Below are positions 24,126 to 36,151 of a DNA stretch of 64,000 nucleotides, in pieces. The position numbers and the translations under genes are program-made. The notes below the pieces were generated by a model, which ran no database searches, had not been told where the DNA came from, and worked only from the letters and a program-made list of their open reading frames with translations. The number at the start of each line of letters is the position of its first letter. Position 1 is the first letter of the stretch. Origin of the DNA: Membranipora membranacea (lineage: Eukaryota > Bryozoa > Gymnolaemata > Cheilostomatida > Membraniporidae); the NCBI GenBank assembly GCA_914767715.1, contig OU612067.1, positions 26,820,162 to 26,884,161 on the forward strand, in the 5' to 3' direction.

Positions 24126-24819
24126 CCTGGGTTACTATGTGGGAAAAATTGGCCGTCAACCGCACAAGGCGTACCAGTCTGTGAACTAATCCAAATGTTA
24201 ATCAACTTTGTTTCGGTATAAGATTATTGTTAAAAATGTAAAAACTTTAATAATATAGTTATATCACTGGTGGGGTTACAAATATTAATCCCTAGAGAAG
24301 CGGAACATTTATTACAATAAACATTGTCGAATGTTGATTGTTGTAAAATAAAAAAGCATGTTAGTTAGTTACCAATTCAAAGTTAATTATGCATACAGCA
24401 GTAAATAATTAAAGACGGTATTAATAGGGAAAAAATTAAGCTAAATATGCACAGTGAATACTCAAATGAAAATAAGTTCTGCTGCGGGAAGTACAGCTGC
24501 CAACATAATTAATGTTATCAGTATTATAGTTATAGTGTTTAGGAAAGCAAAAAAACAACCATTGTCCATATCAAAGAAAACCAAAAAAACAATTTTCAAC
24601 CGTATATGAATTTTGGGTAGTATTCAATACACGAAACACACTATGATGATTTCTGCATAATTGACCCAAATTTGCTTTTTTTGTAATTTCACAAAGTTCA
24701 CATCAAAAATAACAGAGGCTTACTACCAACGCTGTTTTATGTTCTGTCATATTATTACTTCCAGTTTACCCGGCATTCACCATGAGCAGATCTCCCTCAG
24801 CTATTGATGCAAGGACATA

Positions 24820-25175
24820 ACTTTGCGTTTCGAATATTTGTATCTGCTGACGTTTTATAAAATTGTTAATAGTTTAGTCCGAATAATTGATACCAATCTG
24901 CTCCCCGAGAAATTAACTAGTGAAACTCGGCTTGCTAAAAGTTCTGGGTTTAGACTATCTGCTACATTGTTCTAACTTTTCTTTTCCTAGCTATTGTGTA
25001 TTAACTTGTGTAATGTTTTACTGCTAATTAATGCCTGTGTGTACTTTGTAATTTTACCTGTCATTGTTCTTGATTTTTAGTTACATGTCTTTTTAATTCT
25101 ACACCATATTTTTATCAATTTTTCTGTTTTCTGGGTACAAGTCCTAAGGACTTATTCTTCTCCAGAATAAACATG
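24820..25175 (+). mobile_element. retroelement-like insertion in exon 4 of unit C
   Basis: Relative to B and D, about 350 bp interrupt the exon between AAGGACATA and TAAGGAAGG. The insert ends with AATAAACATGG and a run of TA repeats. A single AATAAA near a simple-repeat tail suggests a LINE-type 3' end. I could not find a clean target duplication because the flank is itself TA-rich. Confidence 0.5.
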
Positions 25176-26591
25176 GAATATATATATAAGGAAGGTTATA
25201 CAATTGACTACTCCTTTTTGCCTATTCCTCATGGGGCAAGAAATGAAGTGACCGATATATTTATGAAAATAGATCGTCTACCTATGTCTGCAACAGTGCT
25301 CTTCAATCTTGAAGTGATCAATATGACAGCTTCATTTGAATCTGAGTTCACCACTAAATCAAAAAAATGGTATGACAACAATAGCATGATGCGTGAAATC
25401 TTTCATACCAGTACATTCATCGAAAATTAGATACAGAGAGTTTTAGGCGACCACTCCATAACAATCAAATACGTAATGAAAGATTTTTCTAAAGCCGGCA
25501 GATATGTACGTCTGAAATATAAAGGTACGTGGATCGTTATCCGCTATGTCTGTGTATCTCATTGTTTGACAGAAATTTGGTGGTATGCAGTCCTAGGACC
25601 GTATTGATGATGGAGCGATCTGGATCTAAACCAGAATAATATCTTTTTTTTATTTGCAAATAAGTGATAATTACTCCTTAGTTTCATTTAGTTACTTATT
25701 TGAACGAACCTTTGCTGTGTGGATTCTATTATGACGCTTCATCAGTGGCGTGTTACTGTAATTCTCATTGCTAGTTAGACATATGTTTTATGGTTATCTA
25801 CTCTTCTGAAATGGAATGAAAATCACATTAATATTTGGTTTTCTTACGAGACTTACTGGCGACACTTACCAAAATTAGTGGAATTCATACATTCAATTTC
25901 AATACTTCTGTAGTGGAGTCATGTGTAGATGAAGGCATCCCATATTTGGCCACATTGAGGCAGACTCATTTCAACTCATCACAGTATAAAGCATCGTGCA
26001 TGTCAGGACATGCTTTGGAAAACAAGGCTGAAACATTCACATGTAAAAATCAGCAATGGACACCAGCTCTGAAATTCTCTAGAACAAAGACTACAAGCCT
26101 ACCACTCTCACCTACCACATCAGAAGGTAACACAAACCCATAGTTTGGGCGGCCAAGCTTCAGACAAATATTGTCTCCCCCACACAAAATTGTTTCTTTC
26201 AATCTATGAAATAAGAGAGTTTATAGTTTGAGCGAGTTTTAAAATCTAATTCTGCTCTATTTATAATCTATCATGTTTTCACTTGCAGGCACAGATATAT
26301 ATATATGTTCATGGATAAGGGGAACATATTCGGCCCTGAACAAGCACATTGGCAATTTATGTATCAATGCTGGAAACAGTTTCTCATCTTTGATTCGTAC
26401 AAAAGTTCAGTAATGCTACAGCCGACCCCTCGTGAACATTTGTCAGGTAGCTTGCCTGAGTTTTTAAAGCTCATTACTGGGATGTCAGTCAATGCATAAC
26501 GATAAAGCTACCATAATTCTAGCTAGATCCAATTACTGACACAAAGTTATACACTAATGTAATTTCTCCAAAAATAGCCATAGGAACTGTG

Positions 26592-27552
26592 CATACTTGC
26601 CAAGTCTCCCAATTTAGGCGTGACCCTCCGGATTTTTACACCCACCTCCCACTTTTTGTAAATCTCACTATTTCCTCCAGATTTTAGAGAAAACAGGCCA
26701 ATCGCAATTTTTTGATAGTTATCCAAGCACATGTTGTTGTTGACTATTTACTGTTAAGGTCTTTGCACACAAAATTGAAACGAATTATCAAATTAATCAA
26801 TCCTAACAAAATTACCTGTTTGTTAAGATTCAGCCTATTATTGTAAATGACCAATAGCATCCTCTCATAACTCACAAAACTGACTGCCATTGGTCATAGG
26901 CCTAATAGAAAGTAGCTAGTCAAGTGCATACATTTAGTTTTCATTTCCTTTCAGATCACACATTCTTTGGTATTTATTTTGTACTGTCTCCTCTAGTTGA
27001 ATTTAAGTGCAGGGAAATAGAAACCTAACAATTCCAAAGGTAGGTCCACTACAATTTAACAAAGCTCGGACCAAAGACTTTGAAACATATTTAATGTTAG
27101 TCAAACAGGAATATAGTACCTCTTCTGGATTCTCACTGTCTGTGACTGAGCACATTTTCAGATCTTAATGATGCATGGACACTTGTAGCCTGTCTTGACA
27201 GGCAAGCGCCCCTGGGACTAACATGCCTCTACTTTGCCAATGGTGTGTTTGATACTGGACATTGACAATGTAAAGGCATGTATGTAAGAGTCCCAGGGGC
27301 CCATGGATTGATTGTTTAAAGTGTATTTCACCTCAGTTTGATATTTTAGTACTAGTACAAACATGAAATTATTTGAGGTCAAATATACCTTTTTAGCCCT
27401 TCCTAGTGGCTGGAAATGCTTTCAGAGCTTCTTCAAACCCCCAGGTGGGTGACTCGGGTGCTTCGCACCCTCGAAGCACCACGTTGTGGTGCAGTATCGC
27501 CGTAAAATGGAATCTCCCTATTTTGTATTGTATAGATTACTTGGCAAGTATG
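26592..27552. mobile_element. 0.96-kb DNA element with 8-bp target duplication
   Basis: The element is flanked by GAACTGTG on both sides (26584-26591 and 27553-27560). It has perfect 14-bp terminal inverted repeats, CATACTTGCCAAGT and its complement. The related site in unit B (near 19,330) has no insertion. An 8-bp duplication fits the hAT or P superfamilies. No transposase frame is visible, so it is non-autonomous. It contains a 17-bp inverted pair around 27,200 and 27,290 (CCCTGGGACTAACATGC and a related complement). Confidence 0.85.
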
Positions 27553-28682
27553 GAACTGTGTATTTTACCACTAATCCATGAATTCATATCAATGCTTGCA
27601 GGGTATAACCTCAACTTTGCAAAAATTTTAGAACCCAATGATGATGAAGGACTACGGACAACGTCCCGCAAAAAACCATATTGGAGATGATACTAAACCA
27701 TCGGAGATCAGCTTCAAATCCTACTATTACGTTGTGATTGGAGGAAGCATATTCTTTATATTGGCTTGCTTGGGTGCTTGCATAATATATCGTTTAGTCC
27801 AGGCGATTGTAATTAGTTAATAAATGCTATTGATGATGCATATCACATACTTTAGTGATAGCTATAGTGCCTGCAGATTTTGAGTCTTTAAGTTAAATAC
27901 AGAATAAATTATGGCCAATCATAGGTAGGTATGTCTGCATGACAAATTGCTTTTGTAACTTACATAATTAGTAAAATTGGCAGGTATTCAGATTGACGAT
28001 TTTCCTCCAGTAAATCAAAAACTCCAGGCACTATAAATAGCTATCATTAAAGTTTCCTCTCTGTATACCTTTCTGAGCATTTAATTGAAATTACTCAATT
28101 AAACTCAATTTATGCATATGTTGGTATAGATGATGTATCCAGTTTCAATTGCTTTCTTAGCATACTTTCATGATGTATTTGTTATTAAAAGAACGAAGCT
28201 GCTGCTGTTGTTGTTGACAGGGGAAGGCAAGCACAAGTTTGTTATCATTGTCAATCATTATTAAAGCTAGATTTTTTGTTATAGATATACAAGGTGTAGA
28301 GTCCAACATGTAAAAAGTTCCCCGTCCTTTGCCTGCCAGGCCTGTCATACATGGTAAGTAATAATAACCTACCACAACTACATAAAAGTGTGGTCATAAA
28401 TGCCAATAGGTGGGGATAAAAGAAGAAATATGTATATATTGTGCTGAGTCTTGTAACCAAAACCAAACATCAAATGCAATAAACCAAAATTGACAGTTTA
28501 GATAAATCTCAGTGGCCTCAGTAAAAGGTTTGAGATGTGTGAAGTAGATGAATAAAAAAATATTAAATTATGCTGTGTGGCTAATGTCTCACAAAACAAC
28601 GTACATGAACAATCCTTTAGCAGTGTGAAAATTAATTTTAAAAAAAACCTGTAATTCACAAAGGATCAAAAATTATAAGAAG

Positions 28683-28934
28683 TTAGCCTCTACAAAAATA
28701 CACAAATGTCCCGAGGGTCCTTAGGGAATAAATGTCTTTGCAACCCATGTATTTTAAAAAGAGTTCCCGCTTGCTTTTTGAAGTTAACAGCAATTGATGC
28801 AAATCTTTGATGCAAAAGTTACATCGGCATCTTTTGTCACCTGTAAAGTCGATATATTGAGGCATGATATCCTGGCACACTTGTTCACACCTTTTTTTTT
28901 TCTGATCCTTTAAAGTTTTTAACGAGATACTGAT
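28683..28934 (-). pseudogene. eight-cysteine nested gene, unit C, exon 2 only
   Basis: The exon from 28934 to 28683 keeps its acceptor and most of its sequence (RCRCNFC, MGC, the YFCRG end). A poly-T run on the plus strand near 28,891 is four bases longer than in unit A, which shifts the frame before the first mature cysteine pair. The signal-peptide exon is gone because of the deletion at about 29,230. The gene is dead, like its host receptor copy. Confidence 0.8.
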
Positions 28935-30050
28935 CTAAAAAATTGTGAGATTTGTTAAGTGATAATTGTTATTTTCCTATACACTGCAGCATGCATAAAA
29001 ATATGCCTTGACAACGATTTGAGCTGTATGAACATAAATTGTTGATATAAGATATAGTTTCCCTGTAGAAATGCATGAAGGAAATATCATTCATCGAAAT
29101 TCCCATCCTCATCTAGTTTGAATGCTCAAGACTTTGTGGCATTTTATTATCAAATATTCTTCTCTTTGATGAGTGAATGCAGCTAACTGTAACACGCAGA
29201 TGTTTGAGCGTGTGAACTTAGCTGTCTATAAGACGAACAGAGACTATGAGATGAACAGAAGGGGAATACACTTTAATGACAGGGAAAAATGGTCCCAGAA
29301 TCAAAAAAACCAAATACCTGAACAATCGACCCAAAACCCACAACTGAACAGCTCTCCTCCAGAACCTTATCCGGGAAGTCTAAGAACTTCTCAAGAACAT
29401 TCTGAAACGCCCTGCCAATCTGGCAACCAGACCTCTAACAAGCTGGCAGCTACCTCACATACATACAGACCACAATGTCTATCTTCGACCAAAGACCAAT
29501 ATATTGATACATCAAGAACAGCCTGCCACCAGTGACGGACCAAATGAAACCCATGATGATGTACATCAGGTAGCCTCAAAATCGAATTTGTTATTAGAGA
29601 CCAGTGACAGTTTGTGCAATAATGATACACCAACTCCGTTAGAATATGAAGATGCTGAGAGTGTGTATGATGTATACTTTCTCTAACTTTTTGCCCCCAG
29701 TTTTTTGTTATTGTTACGTCAATTCTCATTATAACACTAAAGACGCTGGAAAGTATCATCCAGGTTTGACAGTAACAAAGAACGCATTGGTAATGACTTT
29801 GTGTGGCTTTATGTTGATATCAAGTTGGTGTTGGTAAAAGGCGTCATATGTTTCCTACTTTGGAGCATTATCAGCTTAGTGGTTTATAAGAAAGGTATTA
29901 GATGAGGCAGTAATCTTGCATCTCTCAAGAGGCAATCTACTCATGGATCTTGGGCTACTGGGTACATTCACTATCCCATTCATGTATCCCCAAACATGCA
30001 GTTCCGAATATGGTACCAACTAATAAATTATTAAGATTGTTACACCTCAC

Positions 30051-32311
30051 CATAGACTTAATATACTACCTAGACAGGACAATGCTTATGCTTCACTGAT
30101 CATAATGAGTCCCACTTAAATAGCACGACATGACGTAATTAGTTTGTGCTGTGAGGCATAGTTTACTATATACCATTCAATGAAATAATGTGAAAAATCA
30201 AGGGACGCCGCGCATGATATCAGCTCTTGTCCGGCCCCTAATTATTTAAACACAGAGAAAATTTGTGAGTTTGTGTAAAAGACCGTTCCGCACGAGATGG
30301 TATAAAAATTGACTCCTTAGGCGAATCTAGAGCGAGAACAGACCTGATAAGTTACAATCATTAGCCAATAAATACTGAAACAAATACAGCCATCTACCAC
30401 TACTATTCAAATGCACAGAATACCCACAACACAGTATCACAAATATTTTGTTGGATGAGCCAGATCAAAGCACCACCACCATCATCATAGATTTTTGCAT
30501 AAATATTCCTAGTCATGACTGAGCACAACCTGGAGGGAAACTATTTGAGATGACAATTCTGATTTACTCCCGAAATATCTAACTCAGAACTGGCACAGCA
30601 GTCAAAAAGTGTGAGTAGACTTAATCGGTGATCTCGCAAATCTTTCTTGGCCATGCTGATGCTCCTATGAAATTGATTTTACAATTTCTGTTTATCATAT
30701 CAAAAGCTGTAGTTTAATGATAATTATTTGTATATGTTATCATTTGTGATGCTTTTAAAAAAGTTATCTAGAAACTGGTGTGCTGCCTACGGCTGTGGAA
30801 ATACCCCGGCAGGAAATCCTAATTTAAGCTTCCACGCCTTCCCCAGAAATAACGAGGAGAGACTAAAGGTATGGGTTTTGGCCGTTAAACGCAAGAACTG
30901 GACACCATCCAAATATGCTGTTCTATGTAGCGAACATTTGAAACGAGATACATTTAGAAGGCCTCCTGGTGTGGGTGGGAGAGCTTTGCTCAAAAAGGAT
31001 GCTATCCCAACAATTTTCCAATCCTTCCAACACTATCTACAAACCCCTAAAAGTGAAGAGATATACGCTGGTCAGAATACACCATGAAACAACCAAACTC
31101 GCAGCAAACACTGACAATAAGCGCTCCAAACTGAGCAGGCTTATTGTGTTCAGTGACTCAGTCATATCTAATTTTCAGCGATCGCTGATAGTGATAGTGT
31201 CTCGTTTGGAAATTTTGCAGCAATCACCGATAGTGGTAGTTTTCTAGTCTTTGACCCATCCGCAAAATTCAGTATAATCCCACAGTATATATTTTTTTTG
31301 ATAAGTAGGTGTAAGAAGTGGTTAGCTTACATTGCTCTACTAATTTGATTAATTTTAACGTATACTGCAACCAGTCATATCTAACTTTGCAATGCTCGCT
31401 GATAGTGGTAGTATTTTTAATTTTTGTCGTGCCCACAACAGCAATAGTGGTAGCCGTTAGCCTTGGTCGTGCCCTCATAAATTAGTATAATCCCGCAGTA
31501 ACAGCCCTCTGTTTTGTCATGTAGTGATAAAAGTGGTTAAGTACAGGGCTGTATTTGTTTTGATAATTTTTATCTCATAAATTAAAACAGATCTAATGTA
31601 ATTTGGCTGGTATTATACCCTGCGTGTCTTGATTTACTATATTATTTCATGGATGAGAGATTACCAAAGACTTTATATATATGTATATATATGTCACTTA
31701 CCCTAGCTTCATCATACATACATATCTGGAGTTGGCATACTCAATTTACAGCACAGATCTATTCTTCCTCATGAAGCGACAATAAAATTTGCAGTAAAAT
31801 CTTTTAACAAGGAATCCAAGCTGAGCAGGTTGTGCTCAGTCATGACTAGGAATATTTATGCAAAAATCTATGATGATGGTGGTGGTGCTTTGATCTGGCT
31901 CATCCAACAAAATATTTGTGATACTGTGTTGTGGGTATTCTGTGCATTTGAATAGTAGTGGTAGAAGTGTTAAGGGTAGATGGCTGTATTTGTTTCAATA
32001 TTTATTGGCTAATGATTGTAACTTATCAGGTCTGTTCTCGCTTTGGATTCGCCTAAGGAGTCAATTTTTTATACCATCTCGTGCGGAAAGGTCTTTTACA
32101 TAAACTCACAAATTTTCTCTGTGTTTAAATAATTAGGGGCCGGACAAGAGCTGATATCATGCGCGGCGTCCCTTGATTCTTCACATTATTTCATTGAATG
32201 GTATATAGTAAACTATGGCTCACAGCACAAACTAATTACGTCATGTCGTGCTATTTAAGTGGGACAGTATTGAATGCTATTGGCCTGTCTAGGTAGTATA
32301 TTAAGTCTATG
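30051..32311 (+). mobile_element. P-element-like transposon, internally deleted
   Basis: The element starts CATAGACTTAATATACTACC and ends with the complement. Terminal inverted repeats run about 480 bp (30051-30533 and 31832-32311). It is flanked by an exact 8-bp duplication CACCTCAC (30043-30050, 32312-32319). The empty site is seen in the paralogous flank of unit A near 6155. Inside is a THAP-finger ORF at 30728-31087. The 8-bp duplication together with a THAP domain places it in the P superfamily. No RNase H-like catalytic part is present, so it cannot move by itself. The interior right of the ORF has short diverged repeats with GATAGTGGTAG. Confidence 0.9.
30728..31087 (+). CDS. THAP zinc-finger protein from P-like element
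   Basis: This is a 119-codon frame with one complete THAP domain from about residue 17 to 97. The C2CH zinc ligands are present (CAAYGC, then LCSEH), as are the FHAFP proline, the KVW and NWTPS tryptophans, the TF phenylalanine and the DAIPTIF box. In P transposases this domain is the N-terminal DNA-binding part. Everything after it (leucine zipper, GTP-binding and catalytic regions) is missing. The first methionine is uncertain: the frame could start at 30749 or be joined by the acceptor TATCTAG just before AAACTGG. A DNA-binding-only product could act as a repressor of its own family, as truncated P products do in flies; that role is inference. Confidence 0.85.
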   Translation: MYMLSFVMLLKKLSRNWCAAYGCGNTPAGNPNLSFHAFPRNNEERLKVWVLAVKRKNWTPSKYAVLCSEHLKRDTFRRPPGVGGRALLKKDAIPTIFQSFQHYLQTPKSEEIYAGQNTP

Positions 32312-33332
32312 CACCTCACCCTTTCCAGTAACTATATTTTACTGGCATTACTGGACATCAATTGACAAACAAGACATGTCCACCACTTTTGTTAATACGC
32401 TTTAATTTTCCACGCGATTTTATTCTGATAAATTTTGACACTACATTCAACTTATAAAAACTTTTCCGATAATATCATAGCATCTACTTATAATGACATA
32501 CCATTGAATTTACGTTCAATTGTCAATATATAGATAAACTGAAAAGTTTTCTGAGCATGTGCAGAATTATTTGACCTCTTATAGACTATGATGAAAGGCT
32601 GTCCCAACTTAACAATGAGGAACACAGCATCCATCTAGATGTATTGTGTCTATTATATGTATCAAAAGTCCAATCCTACGATAATCATGTGTTCAGTGAT
32701 TTACTTCAGCTGTCTCTGAAAGTTGATCAGACAGCATTCTATGATATCAATCTGGGTTAAATCTGAAAAGGGAGAAATATTTGTTTTTTGTACCGCTGTT
32801 TGGCTGGCTGCCTTTGGTAGCTTGGTGTTCAGTGATCGGTGGCAGTCGGGCTGGCTACTGTGTGTCTCCGCTCTCTGAACTAATGAACAGTTTGATGGGG
32901 CTGTCACAACTCTAGTTTCGAACTACCTGACTAGCCCCTTGCTGTATTTTTAGTAACTAGTATCATATTATATGCACTTGTAAATAATGATGACATAAAC
33001 TGATAAATTTAAAAATAAACCGCTTTTTATAAAATTCCATATTTCCGTTCCTTCTTTCTCACACGGTCACATTTGTTGTGATACATTTGTTGGTGAATAT
33101 CATAAAGTGTATACTTAAAAAAATAAATAAATAAATTGTATCTTTTTTGATTACTTTTTTCTTCATCTGGTGGTTTTAAATTGACTCTCCACTGGGTTCC
33201 AGATAGTAATTCGCAGACTAAATATACAAATGACTTAATTGTAAAACTGAACTTAGATGCTGCAATGCTGCAATGGTAAAAGAATTTTCAATCGCCCCTA
33301 TCATGTAGTTGTGGTAGGTTACTGTCACTTAC

Positions 33333-33400
33333 CATGTATGACAGGCCTGGCATGCAAAGGACAAGAACTTCTTACATTTTGGACTCTGTACCTTGTATAT
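33333..33400 (-). pseudogene. inverted receptor juxtamembrane exon relic, second copy
   Basis: This 68-nt minus-strand segment has AG before and ATG|GTAAGT after. Its open frame matches the juxtamembrane exons except for cysteine and histidine replacements in the basic core. It is the counterpart of 7766-7699 in the duplicated block. Confidence 0.6.
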
Positions 33401-33799
33401 CTTTAACAAAAATATTTAGCTTCCAGAGTGATGACAAAATGGAACATTATTTTTTTAGTCCAGTGACAGCCTACCAAATATGTGGCTAGAAACGCAACTT
33501 CATTTACAAATTTGGATGGATTAATTTTAAGAGTGGATTCTAGGGTAGTTTTTTGAGACCGTCGCAATGGTGATGATATACCTTAAACAAAGTTCCACAA
33601 TAGGCAGTAAATTGCCAAAAATGCTGCCGGAAATGGCCAAAATGGCGTTTTTTTTTTAGAATTCAAAGTCTGTCCTGTGCTCGCCTTGTGAGTTTGGCTA
33701 TTCTAACTCAGCAATCAGATTCGTACATATCAGTTGTTGGTATAATATCAGCATGATATCTCAAATATTGAGTGAATGACCAACCTTATAAAAAGTCAT

Positions 33800-34560
33800 A
33801 GGCTAAAGTGAAAGGGAAAGTGATGAAAAATGATGATCTGGTTTCAAATATCCAAAATCTGAAAGAGCATGTCATAATAGTGGATCTACAAGTTATGATG
33901 GATCTGCTACAAAAAATAGCCGAAATGTGGCCAACAAGGGTTGCAATACTCCCTTATCACCTGTATATAACTATCATTGAAACGTCACTACTTTTTCAAT
34001 TTTGCAGACGCATTGAAAACCGACTTTAAATGTTCGAATGAACGTTTTGTATTGACTCCATTAATAGCCAAAACAAATTTTTTTTGCAGCACTACGCACC
34101 TTTTGATGATACTTGAAGGAGTTTAATTTTGCTTTACACGCTATATTACCTTATAAGGACGATTTTTTATGATACTATCAAGGAAACCTAAAAATACGCA
34201 CTATTTGAAAAGCGACACACGCAGAGGATTAAAAACTAGTGTTATGCGATGAGAGGGTCAATACACAGTCACATTAAAAAATCAGATCAATACGAGCATT
34301 CGCAGCCGGTTTTTTAGGTAGCAGCATAATTGAAAAAGCAGTTTCTCGTTAATGATAGTTATATACAGGTGATATAAGGGGAATTGCAATTGTTGCTGGC
34401 CGCATTTCAACAATATATGATAGCAGACCCATGTAAATTTGTAGATCCACTAATTATGACATGCTCCTTCAGATTTCGGAAGTTTTGAAACCATGTCATA
34501 ATTTTTTTATCCCTCTCCCTTTAACCGGCGGTGTTTTTGGCGATTAGCAGCCTAATTGTG
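33800..34560. repeat. long inverted repeat, second copy
   Basis: The arms at about 33,815-34,010 and 34,350-34,530 repeat the organisation at 8,150-8,940, with some substitutions and small gaps. No long coding frame lies inside. Confidence 0.6.
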
Positions 34561-34602
34561 CAACTTAGTGTAAGGCACAATATTACCATTACCAATATCA
34601 TA

Positions 34603-34672
34603 TTCTCAGTATGAGGATTTAGGGCACCTTGCGTCCCTCTTTAGGGGCAGCCCAATCTTCTGATTCCTACTA
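34603..34672 (+). mobile_element. 3' fragment of the U2-headed SINE
   Basis: The tract from CATATTCTCAGTATGAGG through GGGGCAGCCCAATCTTCTG matches the 3' third of the element at 15801-16025. The U2 head is absent, as expected of a 5'-truncated retroposed copy. Confidence 0.7.
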
Positions 34673-35144
34673 AACAGCATAATCGACAAAGATGTGAATT
34701 TGAGGAATGGATGATTGAACAGGTACAGAATTCCAGCCAAGTTATGATCCTGACAATGCGAGCTTATTCCAATTTAGAGATATATGTTCAGTTTCCTGTT
34801 ATATAAAGCGATGTAATAAAAAAAAAGTATAAATGAGCTTCAAAAGTGCTTTGGCGGTTATGCAGAAATTACAGAAAACATAAAACCAAGTAATATGGGC
34901 TACATTGAAGAAAGTTTGTGTGTGTGTATAATTAAAAAGAGTACATACAAAAATGCAATAAGCTTCAACACCCACGATCTGTTCCAACAAACCATAGTTA
35001 AGAGAGTGGCATTATCCTGTCAAATCACAAGAACCAATGCATTGTAACAACTCATTTGAAAATAATTTTAATTATCAAATATCATTTCATTCAAACCATG
35101 AATGAAATGTATTTTGCTGTTTTGGGATTCTAAAAGTAGTTGGA

Positions 35145-35615
35145 ATTCAGTATTCAGTCTCTTTGGTTCCAACACATTGATATGCTTGATCACTGATTAT
35201 TTGCAACCAAAGAATTTTTTTGCGTTTAACATAGAATGGTTCATTGATTCAACGCTGGATAAATAAAGCCCTGGCTTACGAGATACCGTATAAGGATGCT
35301 GAGCATCGATAACTGAATGTACTAATAGAAGAACAAACCAGCGTCGGGAGGCAAAGCAAAAAACTGTGTGTCAGTCTGTGAACTGATCCAAATGTTAATA
35401 ACCTTTGTTACAGTACTGGATTATTGCTAAATAATTGTAAAAACTCTAATAGTTATATTACAGGTGGGATTATACACATCAATCCCTCGAGAAGCAGAAC
35501 ATTTTTTTACAATTAAAATTGTCGAAAGTTGATTGTTATACAATAAAAAAGCAGATATTTAGTAACCAATTCAGACAAATATTGTCTCCCCCACACAAAA
35601 TTGTTTGGGCGGTAA
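35145..35615 (+). repeat. orphan upstream block plus CCP-intron scrap
   Basis: This matches the block upstream of receptors B and D, but no signal-peptide exon follows. At about 35,570 it joins abruptly to a scrap of the sequence that follows the CCP exon in B and C (CAGACAAATATTGTCTCCCC). It looks like the remains of a further receptor unit with its coding part deleted. Confidence 0.65.
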
Positions 35616-35884
35616 AGCTAAATCACACTAAATTTTACGTTCCAATCCCAGTTGGCTAATTCTAGTTATAGCCAGGTTGCTACAACATATCCCACAGTGT
35701 GATACCAAATGGTGTACTGAGTCATTTTTATCACGGATGATATCACCTGTAGAACACTTAACTACCGTGTAGTAACCCAAATGTAGCAGCGTTGTGACCC
35801 TTTGGTAGTCACAGGATCAGTCCCAATTTTTGATGTAACAAACATGGCACTTTAAGTAGACAGCTACTACGGCAGACGAGCTGC

Positions 35885-35990
35885 GCCAGGGGAGAAACTA
35901 ATTTCAGATGGCGCAGCTCGGCTAGAGGCAATTTACATGTGGCGCAGCTCGGCCAGAGGCGATTTATGTGTGGCGCAGCTCGGCTAGTTT
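35885..35990. repeat. GC-rich repeat of about 30 bp
   Basis: Nearly three units of GGCGCAGCTCGG(C/T)TAGAGGC... lie in tandem. It is notable only for being GC-rich in an AT-rich window. Confidence 0.7.
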
Positions 35991-36151
35991 CAAAAATTGT
36001 TACCAAGAGGACATGATTCCCAATATTGATAGACTTGTAAAAACTTGCTCATCTGTCGGAACTGATAAACGAGCGGGAATTTATCACAGCTCTATTGTTC
36101 AACATCTAGCTGAAAAAGCAAGAGGACTATTTTACATAAGTTGAACTAGGA

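Larger units (their letters stand above)
24170..29690 (+). pseudogene. receptor unit C, broken
   Basis: Exons 1-3 are missing. Exon 4 (24765-25524) is split by inserted sequence at about 24,820-25,175 and has TAG at 25428-25430. The CCP exon (25914-26126) is intact but lacks the fourth cysteine. The membrane exon (from 27602) has an extra A that shifts the frame and a short deletion that removes its donor. The juxtamembrane exon (28285-28353) is 69 rather than 68 nt. The tail has lost its start, including the ITAM, and has further frameshifts around 29,450. A deletion of about 800 bp relative to A removed both the ITAM part and the signal exon of the nested gene. This is a dead copy that marks what is kept elsewhere. 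Confidence 0.85.
32312..34600. repeat. duplicate of the 6.1-8.9 kb block
   Basis: After the P-like element the sequence follows unit A's downstream flank from about 6155 on. It includes the same CTCACC...GGCATTACTGGACATC tract, the minus-strand juxtamembrane exon relic (33400-33333) and the foldback at 33,800-34,560. The stretch of unit A around 7,050-7,550 (cysteine-gene relic) is missing here. No intact gene. Confidence 0.7.

Noticed and set aside
23902-24165. A minus-strand 87-codon frame with repeated RNCKSYMFSFEW-type segments
   Set aside because: The similarity between segments is explained by the tandem DNA repeats at 23,690-24,125; no other coding evidence.
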